A stretch of DNA of 32,287 bases, taken from positions 1-32,287 of the forward strand of contig CACNZK010000012.1 of assembly GCA_902625035.1 (NCBI GenBank), written 5' to 3'. The DNA is from an uncultured Pelagibacteraceae bacterium (GTDB lineage Bacteria; Pseudomonadota; Alphaproteobacteria; Pelagibacterales; Pelagibacteraceae). The position numbers and the translations under genes were made by a program. Below the pieces are notes generated by a model that saw only the letters and a program-made list of their open reading frames with translations, was not told where the DNA came from and ran no database searches. Positions 1 to 9,038 of this stretch are shown here, piece by piece (position 1 is the stretch's first letter; each line of letters opens with the position of its first letter).

Positions 1-1361
1 AATTTTTCATCTAAATCAATTATTTGAGAATTAAAATGTTTAAATTCTTTTGCTAAATAATCTTTGATTTGAGTATTTGAAAAAACTTTGCCCTTTTCAA
101 TTCTAACTCCAATTATTTCTCCAGGACCTAATCTACCTTTGGTTAAAATTTTTTTCTCATTTAATTCTATCATTCCCGTTTCAGAGCCTGCAAAAAGCAT
201 TTTATCTTTTGTTATGGCATATCTTAAAGGTCTAAGACCATTTCTATCATTTGCAGCTATGACCCATTCATTATCTGTAGCTGCAATAGCAGCAGGTCCG
301 TCCCATGGTTCCATTGTACTATTCAAAAAATTAAATAACTGTTGATGGCTTCTTGATAATGTCTTATTTTTTTTTGACCATGCATCAGGTACTAACATCA
401 ATTTAGCTAATGGTGCTGATTGGCCTGATTTATTCAATAATTCAAACACGTTATCTAAAGCTGCAGAGTCAGAAACACCTTTTTGTATCACGGGTTTTAA
501 ATTTTCAATATTATCAAAAAGTGGACTGCTCATCTCTTGTTCATGAACTTTCATCCAGTTTTTATTTCCTTTGTAAGTATTTATTTCACCGTTGTGTGCT
601 ATGGCTCTAAATGGCTGAGCTAAGCTCCAGCTTGGTGCAGTGTTTGTTGAAAATCTTTGATGAAAAATTGCATATCTTGAAATGAATCTTGTATCTTTAA
701 GGTCTAGATAAAAGTCTGATATTGCTTCTGCCAAATATAGCCCTTTATAAATTATGGATTTTGAACTAATTGAACAAATATAAAAATTATTCAATGAAGC
801 ATCAAATGCTTTATTTTCAATTCTCTTTCTTATTTCATAAATTTTTCTTTCTAAATTTTTATCTAATAAATTTAAGTCATTAGATTTAAAAAGAACTTGA
901 GTGATTTCTGGCATGGTTTGAAGAGCTTTTTCTCCTAGAATTTTTGGATTAACCGGCACTTGTCGCCAACCATATATACTAAAATTATTTTTAGTTAGTT
1001 CGCTCTCAACTATTGTTTTGCAACTTTCTTGCGCAGAATAGTCATTTCTAGGTAAAAAAATCATTCCTACACAGATTTCAGAGTTATCATAATCGTGTCC
1101 AGTAACTTGTATTTTTTCAATGAAAAAATCTTTTGGAATTTCAACATGAATTCCAGCTCCATCACCTGTTTTTCCATCTGCATCAACAGCGCCTCTATGC
1201 CAAACAGCTTTTAAAGCTTCAATTCCATACTCAACTATAGCTCTAGATTTTTTTCCTTCTGTAGATGCAATTAAACCCACTCCGCAAGCATCATGTTCCA
1301 TTTCTTTTGAGTAAACATGATTTTTTGTAAGCAGCTCTAAATTTTTTTTATAATTTTCCAT
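1..1361 (-). CDS. gltB: Glutamate synthase large subunit, N-terminal part (cut by window edge)
   Basis: The first 453 residues of the large (alpha) subunit of NADPH-dependent glutamate synthase (GOGAT), which releases ammonia from glutamine and passes it to 2-oxoglutarate. Reading down from position 1361 the frame stays open to the edge. The N-terminus has a short propeptide and then HDACGVG; Cys26 is the expected nucleophile of a class II glutamine amidotransferase after cleavage. Further on come HRGAVDADGKTGDGAG, a FHQRFSTNTAPSW block, HNGEINTYKGN and DRNGLRPLRY, all hallmarks of the GltB amidotransferase domain. The FMN/2-oxoglutarate synthase domain and the C-terminal beta-helix lie outside the window. 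The ATG overlaps the gltD stop as TAATG, so it is probably translationally coupled to gltD. The propeptide (25 residues) is shorter than the E. coli one. Identification is firm; only completeness is unknown. Confidence 0.96.
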   Translation of the reverse strand, partial: MENYKKNLELLTKNHVYSKEMEHDACGVGLIASTEGKKSRAIVEYGIEALKAVWHRGAVDADGKTGDGAGIHVEIPKDFFIEKIQVTGHDYDNSEICVGMIFLPRNDYSAQESCKTIVESELTKNNFSIYGWRQVPVNPKILGEKALQTMPEITQVLFKSNDLNLLDKNLERKIYEIRKRIENKAFDASLNNFYICSISSKSIIYKGLYLAEAISDFYLDLKDTRFISRYAIFHQRFSTNTAPSWSLAQPFRAIAHNGEINTYKGNKNWMKVHEQEMSSPLFDNIENLKPVIQKGVSDSAALDNVFELLNKSGQSAPLAKLMLVPDAWSKKNKTLSRSHQQLFNFLNSTMEPWDGPAAIAATDNEWVIAANDRNGLRPLRYAITKDKMLFAGSETGMIELNEKKILTKGRLGPGEIIGVRIEKGKVFSNTQIKDYLAKEFKHFNSQIIDLDEK

Positions 1362-2800
1362 TATGCTACTTTTGTTTTATTAAGTTCCATATTTTCTAAA
1401 TATGTTTTCATAGAAGACGCTGCATCTCTTCCATCTTTAATTGCCCATACTACTAATGAAGCTCCTCTTACAATATCTCCTGCAGCAAAAACGCCTTTTA
1501 GATTTGTTTCCATTGTATTAAAATCAGTTTTAATTGTTCCCCATTTTGTTACTTGTAACTCTTGTGCATCAAATAATGATGGTAGATTTTCCGGATCAAA
1601 TCCAAGAGCTTTGATTACCATGTCGGCCTTTATCTCAAATTCTGAACCTTCTTTAATTTCTGGTTTTCGTCTTCCTGACTCGTCTGGTTCACCTAATTCG
1701 ATTTGGTCAACAATTAAATTTTCAATTTTGTTTTTTCCTTTAAATTCTTTTGGACTTGAAAGCCAAACAAAATCAACACCCTCCTCCTCAGCATTTGCAA
1801 CTTCTCTAGCAGATCCAGGCATATTTTCTTTATCTCTTCTATATAAACATTTTACCGACTTTGCCTTTTGTCTTACTGAAGTTCTCACACAATCCATAGC
1901 TGTGTCACCACCACCTATTACAACTACATCTTTTCCTTCAGCATTTAAAATTCCTTTATCAAATAAATCTACCTTATCACCTAAGCCCTTTTTATTTGAT
2001 GCTGTCAAAAATTCCATTGCTGGAAAAATGTTTCCTAAATCGTTACCAGGTAGTTCAACTTCTCTTGGTTTATATACACCTGTGGCAATTAAAATTGCAT
2101 CATGTTTTTTTCGTAACTGTTCTAATGTTGCATCTTTACCAACTTCGAAATTTTGAACAAATTTTATACCGCCATCTTTTAATAACTTAGTTCTTCGTTC
2201 AACTACGTGTTTTTCAAGTTTGAAATTTGGAATACCATAAATTAATAATCCGCCTGCACGATCATATCGATCATAAACAGTAATTTTATATCCATTTTTT
2301 CTTAACTGCTCAGCAGCTGCTAAACCTGCTGGGCCGGCACCAATTATTCCAACACTTTGATCTTTCTCATGTTTTAAGGAAATTGGTTTTACCCAACCTT
2401 GCTCCCACGCTGTATCATTAATATATTTCTCAACCGAACCAATAGTTACCGTTCCATGACCTGATTGTTCAATTACGCAGTTACCTTCACACAATCTATC
2501 TTGAGGACAAATCCTACCACATACCTCTGGCATATTGTTAGTGCTTTGAGATAATTCATAGGCCTCTTTTAATCTCCCTTCAGCTGTGAGTTTTAGCCAA
2601 TCTGGTATATTATTGCTTAAAGGACAATGCACTTGGCAGAATGGAACTCCACATTGAGAACATCTGCTCGATTGTTCCTCTGCTTTTTTCTTAACGAACT
2701 CGTCATAGATTTCATTAAAATCTCCTTTTCTAGTGTCAGTCTCCCTTTTAGGTGGAGTTTGTTGACCTATTTTTACAAATTTTAACATTTTATCAGTCAT
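1361..2800 (-). CDS. gltD: Glutamate synthase small subunit (NADPH, FAD, Fe-S)
   Basis: Small (beta) subunit of glutamate synthase: it takes electrons from NADPH through FAD and iron-sulfur clusters to the large subunit. At 479 residues it has the usual length. An N-terminal cluster domain has eight cysteines (47, 50, 55, 59, 94, 98, 104, 108) in the CxxCGxPxCxxxCP / CGRxCPxxxxCExxC arrangement. It is followed by an FAD Rossmann fold (GAGPAG at 154-159) and an NADPH fold (GGGDTAMD at 296-303). The C-terminal GVFAAGDIVRGASLVVWAIKDGR is the second FAD contact typical of the family. It is the first gene of a gltD-gltB operon, with an ATG 15-16 bases downstream of a plausible transcription start and an inverted repeat further upstream. 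This order (D before B) is the reverse of E. coli. Confidence 0.97.
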   Translation of the reverse strand: MTDKMLKFVKIGQQTPPKRETDTRKGDFNEIYDEFVKKKAEEQSSRCSQCGVPFCQVHCPLSNNIPDWLKLTAEGRLKEAYELSQSTNNMPEVCGRICPQDRLCEGNCVIEQSGHGTVTIGSVEKYINDTAWEQGWVKPISLKHEKDQSVGIIGAGPAGLAAAEQLRKNGYKITVYDRYDRAGGLLIYGIPNFKLEKHVVERRTKLLKDGGIKFVQNFEVGKDATLEQLRKKHDAILIATGVYKPREVELPGNDLGNIFPAMEFLTASNKKGLGDKVDLFDKGILNAEGKDVVVIGGGDTAMDCVRTSVRQKAKSVKCLYRRDKENMPGSAREVANAEEEGVDFVWLSSPKEFKGKNKIENLIVDQIELGEPDESGRRKPEIKEGSEFEIKADMVIKALGFDPENLPSLFDAQELQVTKWGTIKTDFNTMETNLKGVFAAGDIVRGASLVVWAIKDGRDAASSMKTYLENMELNKTKVA

Positions 2801-2822
2801 AGAATTTCTAAATTTTGGGCAA

Positions 2823-2828
2823 ATTATA
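2823..2828 (-). promoter_or_regulatory. Probable -10 box of the gltDB operon
   Basis: A perfect TATAAT on the minus strand ends 22 bases before the gltD ATG, which predicts a transcript start near 2816 and a leader of about 15 bases. The hexamer 17 bases upstream reads TACTTT, a poor -35, so the promoter looks activator-dependent. The TAGGTCA inverted repeat centred at 2867 would sit near -51, a usual activator position. Confidence 0.5.
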
Positions 2829-2856
2829 CATTGTTTTTATTAATAAAAGTATTATT

Positions 2857-2877
2857 TAGGTCAGTATTTATGACCTA
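2857..2877. promoter_or_regulatory. Inverted repeat TAGGTCA-N7-TGACCTA, candidate operator for gltDB
   Basis: A perfect 7-base dyad (TAGGTCA / TGACCTA) separated by 7 bases lies in the 183-base divergent gap between gltD and uppP. It is the only GC-containing dyad seen in that gap. The half-site spacing fits a dimeric helix-turn-helix protein contacting two successive major grooves. Its position relative to the gltD -10 suggests it controls gltDB and not uppP. The regulator is unknown from this window. Confidence 0.5.
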
Positions 2878-2983
2878 TAATTGTCTCTATTTAGCTTAAA
2901 ATATAGGAAATTTATTATTTGCATACCTATTATGATTAAATCGAATTGTTTAAAATGAATATTTTTTAAGTTACGACATCTGT

Positions 2984-3757
2984 ATGTTTCAAGATTTTAT
3001 AGAAATCCTAATTCTTTCTGCTGTACAAGGAATTTCTGAATTTTTGCCTATTAGCTCCTCAGCTCATCTAATCTTGATATCAAATTTTTATGATTTTAGC
3101 TCAAGCTCTTTGTTTATTGATATTGGTCTACATTTAGGTTCTTTGTTTGCAATAATCTATTACTTTCAAAAAGATCTACTAAATTTAAGAAACAATCAAA
3201 AATTGTTAGTTTTGATTTTAGTTGGTTCAATACCTCTTATAATTTTTGGGTATATAATATATTCAACAGAATTCGTTAATCTTTTAAGAAATATAAAAAT
3301 TATTGCATGGACAACCTTATTTTTTGGTTTAGTTCTATTTCTATCAGATAAAAGAGATACCAATCAAAATATATCAACTAATTTAAATATAAAAACAATG
3401 TTATTAATAGGACTATTTCAAATTTTAGCTTTGGTACCTGGTGTAAGTAGAGCAGGAATAACTTTAACAGCTGCTCGATTTCTAAAATTTAATAGAGTCG
3501 ACTCAAGTAAAATCGCCTTTTTATTATCTATACCTGCCTTAGCTGGTGCCAGTTTTTTAGGTCTTAAAGACGCTATACAACAATCTGTTCAATTCAATTA
3601 TTTATTATTGATTGCAATTACCTTTTCTTTTATTTTCTCATTTATCACAGTCAAATATTTTATAAAATTTGTGAGTAATTTTTCTTTAACTGTATTTGTA
3701 ATTTATAGAATTTTAGTTGGTCTCATTTTATTATCGATAATTTATTTTCCTCATTAA
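2984..3757 (+). CDS. uppP: Undecaprenyl-diphosphatase UppP/BacA
   Basis: Integral membrane phosphatase that turns undecaprenyl diphosphate into the monophosphate, recycling the lipid carrier for peptidoglycan and surface polysaccharide synthesis. Both family signatures are present: EFLPISSSAH at residues 19-28 and PGVSRAGIT at 152-160, which form the active site at the membrane face. The rest is a series of hydrophobic helices. At 257 residues it is slightly shorter than the E. coli protein, within family range. It is read away from gltD. Its last 27 bases overlap the end of the convergent EamA permease gene, so no terminator separates them. Identification is firm from the motifs. Confidence 0.95.
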   Translation: MFQDFIEILILSAVQGISEFLPISSSAHLILISNFYDFSSSSLFIDIGLHLGSLFAIIYYFQKDLLNLRNNQKLLVLILVGSIPLIIFGYIIYSTEFVNLLRNIKIIAWTTLFFGLVLFLSDKRDTNQNISTNLNIKTMLLIGLFQILALVPGVSRAGITLTAARFLKFNRVDSSKIAFLLSIPALAGASFLGLKDAIQQSVQFNYLLLIAITFSFIFSFITVKYFIKFVSNFSLTVFVIYRILVGLILLSIIYFPH

Positions 3758-4627
3758 AGGTAATAATTGAGAAATTAAAACACCACACAAAATGAATAAG
3801 CACCCTAATATATTGTTTAAATTTAAAATTTGACTTAATAAAAACCATGCTGCAATAGTTGCGAAAACACCTTCTAAAGAAAAAATTATTGCTGCCGGTG
3901 CAGGTGTTATATTTTTTTGAGCATAAATTTGCAGAACAAATGCAAAACCTCCTGATAAAATTCCAGCATAAAGAATGGAGTCTATCTCGTTAAGAATATT
4001 TTCAATTACAAATTCTTCGTAAATCAAACCGATGATAAAAGAAAATAAAGCTACCAATAAAGTTTGAATTGCGCCTAATGTTAAGGGTAAGTTATATTTT
4101 TTAACAATCATACCAGTAAATATAATATGAGTGCTCCAGAATAATGCTCCAAGAACGACCAATGTGTCTCCAAGTCTAACTTTAGCATCATAAAAGTTGG
4201 TTAAGAGATATCCGCCAATTAAGCATAAAATTACTGAAGGCCATACACTCCAATGTAATGAGTCTCTCTTAAATATGTAAATAATAATTGGTACCATAGG
4301 AACATAAAAAATTGTAAAGAATGCAGCATTAGCTACATCTGTATAAAGCAGAGCTACTTGTTGCAATGCCGAGCCTAAGAATAATGATAATCCAATTAAA
4401 AATGATAGAATAGCAAAATATCTAAAACTAATTTTAAACTCTAATTTAAATTTTTTTGTCTCAAATAATAATGCCAAAGGAAGAATAGCCAAAAAACCTA
4501 CAAAAAATCTAACAGCATTAAACGTAAATGGACCTATGTCATCCATACCAGTATCTTGAGCAATGAATGTGGTTCCCCAAATAAATGTGCACAACAAAGC
4601 ACTAAACAATGAAACACTCTTAGACAT
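3731..4627 (-). CDS. EamA/DMT-family membrane permease
   Basis: A 298-residue, almost wholly hydrophobic protein with about ten predicted membrane helices arranged as two EamA repeats. The first repeat opens with LFSALLCTFIWGTTFIAQDTG and the second contains VLGALFWSTHIIFTG; W-G and W-S-pairs like these are common at the start of each repeat. The drug/metabolite transporter superfamily exports or imports small metabolites (amino acids, nucleobases, sugars); the substrate cannot be told from sequence. It starts 8 bases downstream of aceF on the same strand, so it is probably the last gene of the aceE-aceF transcript, which might hint at a central-carbon or amino-acid substrate (inference only). 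It overlaps the 3' end of uppP. Confidence 0.85.
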   Translation of the reverse strand: MSKSVSLFSALLCTFIWGTTFIAQDTGMDDIGPFTFNAVRFFVGFLAILPLALLFETKKFKLEFKISFRYFAILSFLIGLSLFLGSALQQVALLYTDVANAAFFTIFYVPMVPIIIYIFKRDSLHWSVWPSVILCLIGGYLLTNFYDAKVRLGDTLVVLGALFWSTHIIFTGMIVKKYNLPLTLGAIQTLLVALFSFIIGLIYEEFVIENILNEIDSILYAGILSGGFAFVLQIYAQKNITPAPAAIIFSLEGVFATIAAWFLLSQILNLNNILGCLFILCGVLISQLLPLMRKINYR

Positions 4628-4635
4628 AATCTTAA

Positions 4636-5901
4636 TTAAACAGCTAACTTATATGCAAAGTTTTTACCAAGGTTTTCTTTTAATTCATTATTAAAACGAG
4701 CAGCTTCTGCACCATCAATAATTCTGTGATCATAAGATAAGGATAGTGGCAACATTGTACGCGTAACAAATTTTCCATCAATAAATACCTGTTTTTTTTC
4801 TGCTTTACCTACTCCTAAAATTGCAACCTCAGGATAATTTATAATTGGAGTGAAAAAGGAGCCTCCAATGCTCCCTAGACTAGTTATAGTCATAGAACCT
4901 CCAAATAATTCTTTTTTATCAATTTTAAGATCTCTACACTGCTGACTTATTTTTTTTAGCTCTGCGCTTATTAAAGAAATATTTTTATTATCAGCATTTC
5001 TTAATTTAGGAACCATTAAGCCATGAGGAGTATCTACAGCTATTCCAACATGAAAATATTTTTTAACGGTCATTTTACCATTTTCGATTTCATCTATTGA
5101 GGAGTTAAAATTTGGAAATTTTTTTAATGATACCGTTAATGCCTTTACGATAAAAGCTAATGGAGTAATTTTTTTTTTTTCTCCAGTATATATATCTGTG
5201 AGTGAAGCTCTAAATTCCTCTAATTCAGTTATATCAGCTTCATCATGATTGGTTACATGAGGAATTTTGGACCAGGAATTCATCAAATATTTAGATGATA
5301 ATTTTTTTACCCTTGGAATGTCTTTAATTTCTACTTCTCCAAACTCAGAGTGGGAATACTCTTGTTCAATTTTTTGATCTGTTATATTTTGGTTTTTAAA
5401 TGTTTTATTAGATTTTTTTGCGACAAATAACTTTACATCACTTTCAGTAACTCTTCCCTGCCTTTCACTTCCAGAAACTTTATTAATATCTATTCCAAGC
5501 TCCCTTGCAAATTTTCTTACTTTTGGTGACGCAGAAGTTTTTATCGAAGCATCTTTAATTAATATATCTCCGGTTTCTTTGTTTTCTCTAATTTCTTTTT
5601 TATCTACTTTTTTTGATAATTGATTTTTTGGTGATTCTGCAACTTCTATTCCTTTTAATTCTTTCTCACTTTCAATTTCTATAATTTTATCACCTTCAGA
5701 TACTTTATCTCCAATTTTAATATTTAAAGAAATTACTGTACCTTCTTCTGATGATGGTATCTCTACACTTGATTTATCACTTTCAATAGTAATTAATGGA
5801 TCATTCTTTTTTATTTTTTGACCTTCTTTAATTAGAACTTCAATGACCTCTACATCTTTAAATTCACCGATATTTGGAACTTTAATATCTTTCTTAGACA
5901 T
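4636..5901 (-). CDS. aceF: Pyruvate dehydrogenase E2, dihydrolipoyl acetyltransferase
   Basis: Core subunit of the pyruvate dehydrogenase complex: it carries the acetyl group from E1 on a swinging lipoyl arm and passes it to CoA. Domains in order are one lipoyl domain (about 5-78, lipoylated Lys43 within ESDKSS), a charged linker, a peripheral-subunit-binding domain (about 123-160, SPKVRKFARELGIDINKV), a second linker, and the catalytic domain (about 190-421) ending with SYDHRIIDG, where His392 and Asp396 are the active-site pair. There is a single lipoyl domain, whereas the E. coli enzyme has three. The ATG overlaps the aceE stop (TAATG), so the two are translated together. The E3 subunit gene is not in the window. 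Given the partner gene, the 2-oxoglutarate paralogue SucB is unlikely. Confidence 0.94.
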   Translation of the reverse strand: MSKKDIKVPNIGEFKDVEVIEVLIKEGQKIKKNDPLITIESDKSSVEIPSSEEGTVISLNIKIGDKVSEGDKIIEIESEKELKGIEVAESPKNQLSKKVDKKEIRENKETGDILIKDASIKTSASPKVRKFARELGIDINKVSGSERQGRVTESDVKLFVAKKSNKTFKNQNITDQKIEQEYSHSEFGEVEIKDIPRVKKLSSKYLMNSWSKIPHVTNHDEADITELEEFRASLTDIYTGEKKKITPLAFIVKALTVSLKKFPNFNSSIDEIENGKMTVKKYFHVGIAVDTPHGLMVPKLRNADNKNISLISAELKKISQQCRDLKIDKKELFGGSMTITSLGSIGGSFFTPIINYPEVAILGVGKAEKKQVFIDGKFVTRTMLPLSLSYDHRIIDGAEAARFNNELKENLGKNFAYKLAV

Positions 5902-8900
5902 TATAATTTTGTTGGCATTGGTTTTTCTTTATCAATTTTATATTTTTTTATTGCTTCTTGAGCATATTTTGAGGCAATTAATTGCTCCTTTGCTAAAATA
6001 CTTAGTCCATAAGTAACAACATGCTCTTTATCAACTTCAAAAAACTTTCTTAAATTTTTTCTTGTGTCACTACGACCAAATCCATCTGTTCCCAATGAAT
6101 AAAAACTTTTATCTATATAGGGTCGAATTTGGTCTGAATTCATTCTCATATAATCTGACGCGGCTAAAATGGGTCCTTCAGTTTTACCTAAGCAACTTTC
6201 AACATATGATTTTTTTGGCTCTTTATCTGGATTGAGAAGATTATATCTTTCAACCTCTAAGCCATCTCTTCTTAATTCATTAAAACTAGTTACACTCCAA
6301 ACTTCACTATCAATTTGATACTCTTTTTGCAGTATTTCAGCACCTGCAATCATTTCTCTTAAAATTGTACCTGATCCTAAAAATTGAATTTTAGTTTTTT
6401 TATACTTATTGAATTCTTTAATCTTGTACATTCCTTTTAAAATACCCTCTTCGCATAATTTATCTTTTGGCATAGCAGGATGAGGATAGTTTTCATTCAT
6501 GGTTGTAATATAATAAAAAATATTTTCTTTTTTCTCGTGCATTCGTCTCAAACCTTCTCTAAAAATAGTTGCTAATTCATAATGGAATGTTGGATCATAA
6601 GATTTACAGTTTGGTATCGTTGATGCCAATAAATGACTATGACCATCTTGATGTTGTAAACCTTCTCCAGCTAAAGTTGTTCTTCCTGCTGTAGCACCAA
6701 TTAGGAAACCTCTAGATTGACTGTCTGCTCCAGCCCAGGCAAAGTCTCCTATTCTTTGAAAACCAAACATTGAGTAAAAAAGGTAAATGGGGATCATTTC
6801 AATGTCATGATTTGTATAAGAAGTTCCTGCTGCAATCCAAGATGACATCGCTCCTGCTTCATTAATCCCTTCTTCCAAAACTTGTCCACTTTTATCCTCT
6901 CTATATGAACTTAATTGTGCAAAGTCCTCTGGTTCATATTTTTGTCCTTCGTGAGCATAAATACCTATTTTTTGAAAAAAACCTTCCATACCAAAAGTTC
7001 TGGCTTCATCTGGAATAATTGGAACTAATCTTGGAGCAACATTTTTGTCTCTTAAAAGATTTGTTAACATTCTAACTAATGCCATGGTTGTTGACATTTC
7101 TTTATCTCCTGTGGACTCTTTCATGTTATCAAAAATGTTTTTTGGCGGTGTTTTAATAGGTTTTGCGTAAGTAGTTCTCTCTGGGATAAAGCCACCCAGC
7201 TGGAGTCTTCTTTCTTTAATATATTTTATTTCAGGCGAATTTTGATCTGGCTTATAATACTCAATATTTTGAACTTGCTTATCCGTTAAAGGAACGTCAA
7301 ATCTGTCCCTGTAATACATCAAATCATCTATATCTAGTTTTTTGGTTTGATGAGTTGTATTTACACTCTCTCCGCTTTTTCCCATTCCATAACCTTTGAT
7401 AGTTTTTGCTATAACAACAGTTGGGCTTCCAATATTTTTGGACGCTTTATCGTAAGCTGCAAAAACTTTGTGTGGATCATGGCCACCTCTATTTAATCTC
7501 CAAATATCCTTATCCGAGAGACTAGAAACTAATTCTTTTGTCTCTTTATATTTTCCAAAAAACTTTTCTCTCACATAAGAACCATCTCTTGCTTTCATAG
7601 CTTGATATTCTCCATCCACTGTTTCATTCATAGTTTTAATTAAATGACCAGTTTTATCATTTGCTAATAACGGATCCCAATAAGAACCCCAAATTACTTT
7701 TATTACATTCCACCCAGCACCTCTAAAGATGCCTTCTAATTCTTGTATAATTTTTCCATTTCCTCTCACCGGCCCGTCTAATCTTTGAAGGTTACAATTA
7801 ATTACGAATATTAAATTATCTAAGTTTTCTCTAGCCGCTAAACCAATTGCTCCTAAAGACTCTGGTTCATCCATCTCACCATCACCTAAAAAAGCCCACA
7901 CTTTTCTTCCTTCATCCTTAATAAGACCCCTATTAATCAAATACTTCATATACCTAGCTTGATAAATTGCTAACATTGGTCCTAAACCCATTGAAACTGT
8001 AGGGAATTGCCAAAAGTTTGGCATCAACCAAGGATGTGGGTAAGATGATAAGCCGCCTGGATTAACCTCCTGTCTAAAACTATCTAATTGTTTTTCGTTA
8101 AGTCTCCCCTCAAGAAATGCTCTTGCATACATTCCTGGAGCGCTATGTCCTTGAAAATAAATCAGATCTCCACCAAATTTATTATTTTTAGCTCTCCAAA
8201 AATGATTCATGCCTACGTCGTAAAGTGTGGCTGCAGAGGCAAATGTTCCAATGTGTCCCCCAAGTTCGGGAAATTTTTTATTTGCGCGAACAACCATTGC
8301 CGCAGAATTCCATCTTATAAGTGACCTAATTCTTCTCTCAATATTTTGGTCACCATTCGATTTTTTTTCTTCATTCACCGGGATAGTGTTTATATAAGGT
8401 GTATTTTGCGTGTAAGGAATATTTGCACCCTCCATATAAGCTTTATTTATTAATTCTTTAATTAAATAATGTGCTCTTTGATTACCGTCTTTCTCAATTA
8501 CCGCAGAAAGAGACTCTAGCCATTCGTTTGTTTCCAACGGATCAACATCACCATCATTAATAACTTGAATCATTTCAGGTTTTTTACTCTCATTATTATT
8601 TTTCTGTGGGCTTTGTCGTTGTTTTTTTTCTAATGATTTTTCAGCTTCTTGAATTAGATTTTCAGTATCTTTAGGGATAGCTTTTGATGGAGAAGTTTTA
8701 TTATCTGAACTTGATATACTTAAAATCAAATCTCCTTTTGAAACTTTATCACCAACTTTCACTTTTATTGAATCAATTTTACCTGATAATGTTGAGGGTA
8801 TTTCAACACTTGATTTATCACTCTCAATAGTTATTACAGGATCGTCCTTTGCTATTTCTTGACCTTCGTTAACGAGTAATTCGATTACTTCTACGTCTTC

Positions 8901-8939
8901 AAAATCACCTAAATCGGGAACTAATAATTTTTCACTCAT
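5901..8939 (-). CDS. aceE: Pyruvate dehydrogenase E1 (homodimeric) with N-terminal lipoyl domain
   Basis: Thiamine-diphosphate-dependent E1 that decarboxylates pyruvate and acetylates lipoyl groups. Residues from about 131 to 1012 match the E. coli-type single-chain E1 from its start (DVDPLETNEWL) through GGDLIYFQGH, SSYPHPWLMP and the cofactor motif GDGEMDEPES (352-361) with its NCN end near 381-383. The unusual part is residues 1-78: a complete lipoyl domain with ESDKSSVEIPS (Lys42), then a charged, low-complexity linker (79-130). E. coli AceE has about 887 residues and no lipoyl domain; the 1012 here equal that plus the extension. The lipoyl domain resembles that of the adjacent aceF (32 of 43 residues identical across the core). 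The frame is continuous and the ATG lies before the lipoyl domain, so this is a real fusion on sequence evidence. Many alphaproteobacteria use a two-chain PdhA/PdhB E1 instead. Confidence 0.95.
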   Translation of the reverse strand: MSEKLLVPDLGDFEDVEVIELLVNEGQEIAKDDPVITIESDKSSVEIPSTLSGKIDSIKVKVGDKVSKGDLILSISSSDNKTSPSKAIPKDTENLIQEAEKSLEKKQRQSPQKNNNESKKPEMIQVINDGDVDPLETNEWLESLSAVIEKDGNQRAHYLIKELINKAYMEGANIPYTQNTPYINTIPVNEEKKSNGDQNIERRIRSLIRWNSAAMVVRANKKFPELGGHIGTFASAATLYDVGMNHFWRAKNNKFGGDLIYFQGHSAPGMYARAFLEGRLNEKQLDSFRQEVNPGGLSSYPHPWLMPNFWQFPTVSMGLGPMLAIYQARYMKYLINRGLIKDEGRKVWAFLGDGEMDEPESLGAIGLAARENLDNLIFVINCNLQRLDGPVRGNGKIIQELEGIFRGAGWNVIKVIWGSYWDPLLANDKTGHLIKTMNETVDGEYQAMKARDGSYVREKFFGKYKETKELVSSLSDKDIWRLNRGGHDPHKVFAAYDKASKNIGSPTVVIAKTIKGYGMGKSGESVNTTHQTKKLDIDDLMYYRDRFDVPLTDKQVQNIEYYKPDQNSPEIKYIKERRLQLGGFIPERTTYAKPIKTPPKNIFDNMKESTGDKEMSTTMALVRMLTNLLRDKNVAPRLVPIIPDEARTFGMEGFFQKIGIYAHEGQKYEPEDFAQLSSYREDKSGQVLEEGINEAGAMSSWIAAGTSYTNHDIEMIPIYLFYSMFGFQRIGDFAWAGADSQSRGFLIGATAGRTTLAGEGLQHQDGHSHLLASTIPNCKSYDPTFHYELATIFREGLRRMHEKKENIFYYITTMNENYPHPAMPKDKLCEEGILKGMYKIKEFNKYKKTKIQFLGSGTILREMIAGAEILQKEYQIDSEVWSVTSFNELRRDGLEVERYNLLNPDKEPKKSYVESCLGKTEGPILAASDYMRMNSDQIRPYIDKSFYSLGTDGFGRSDTRKNLRKFFEVDKEHVVTYGLSILAKEQLIASKYAQEAIKKYKIDKEKPMPTKL

Positions 8940-9038
8940 TAAATTATATGATCTTATACACTATAAAAATTTACTTAATTGCTAATTTTAACACATTATG
9001 CTCAATTTTTTGACACTCTTTAAATGTAAATCTTAAAA

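Noticed and set aside
88..610. Plus-strand frames of 85 and 66 residues inside gltB
   Set aside because: The minus strand encodes the GltB amidotransferase domain without interruption; the plus frames have no recognisable motif.
1611..2156. 181-residue frame on the plus strand within gltD
   Set aside because: Antisense shadow of gltD; the product is serine/proline-rich with no family motif, while the minus-strand frame has full GltD motifs.
2801..2983. Possible riboswitch upstream of gltD or uppP
   Set aside because: The leader before gltD is too short (about 15 bases) for an aptamer and no riboswitch core is visible; only the dyad remains.
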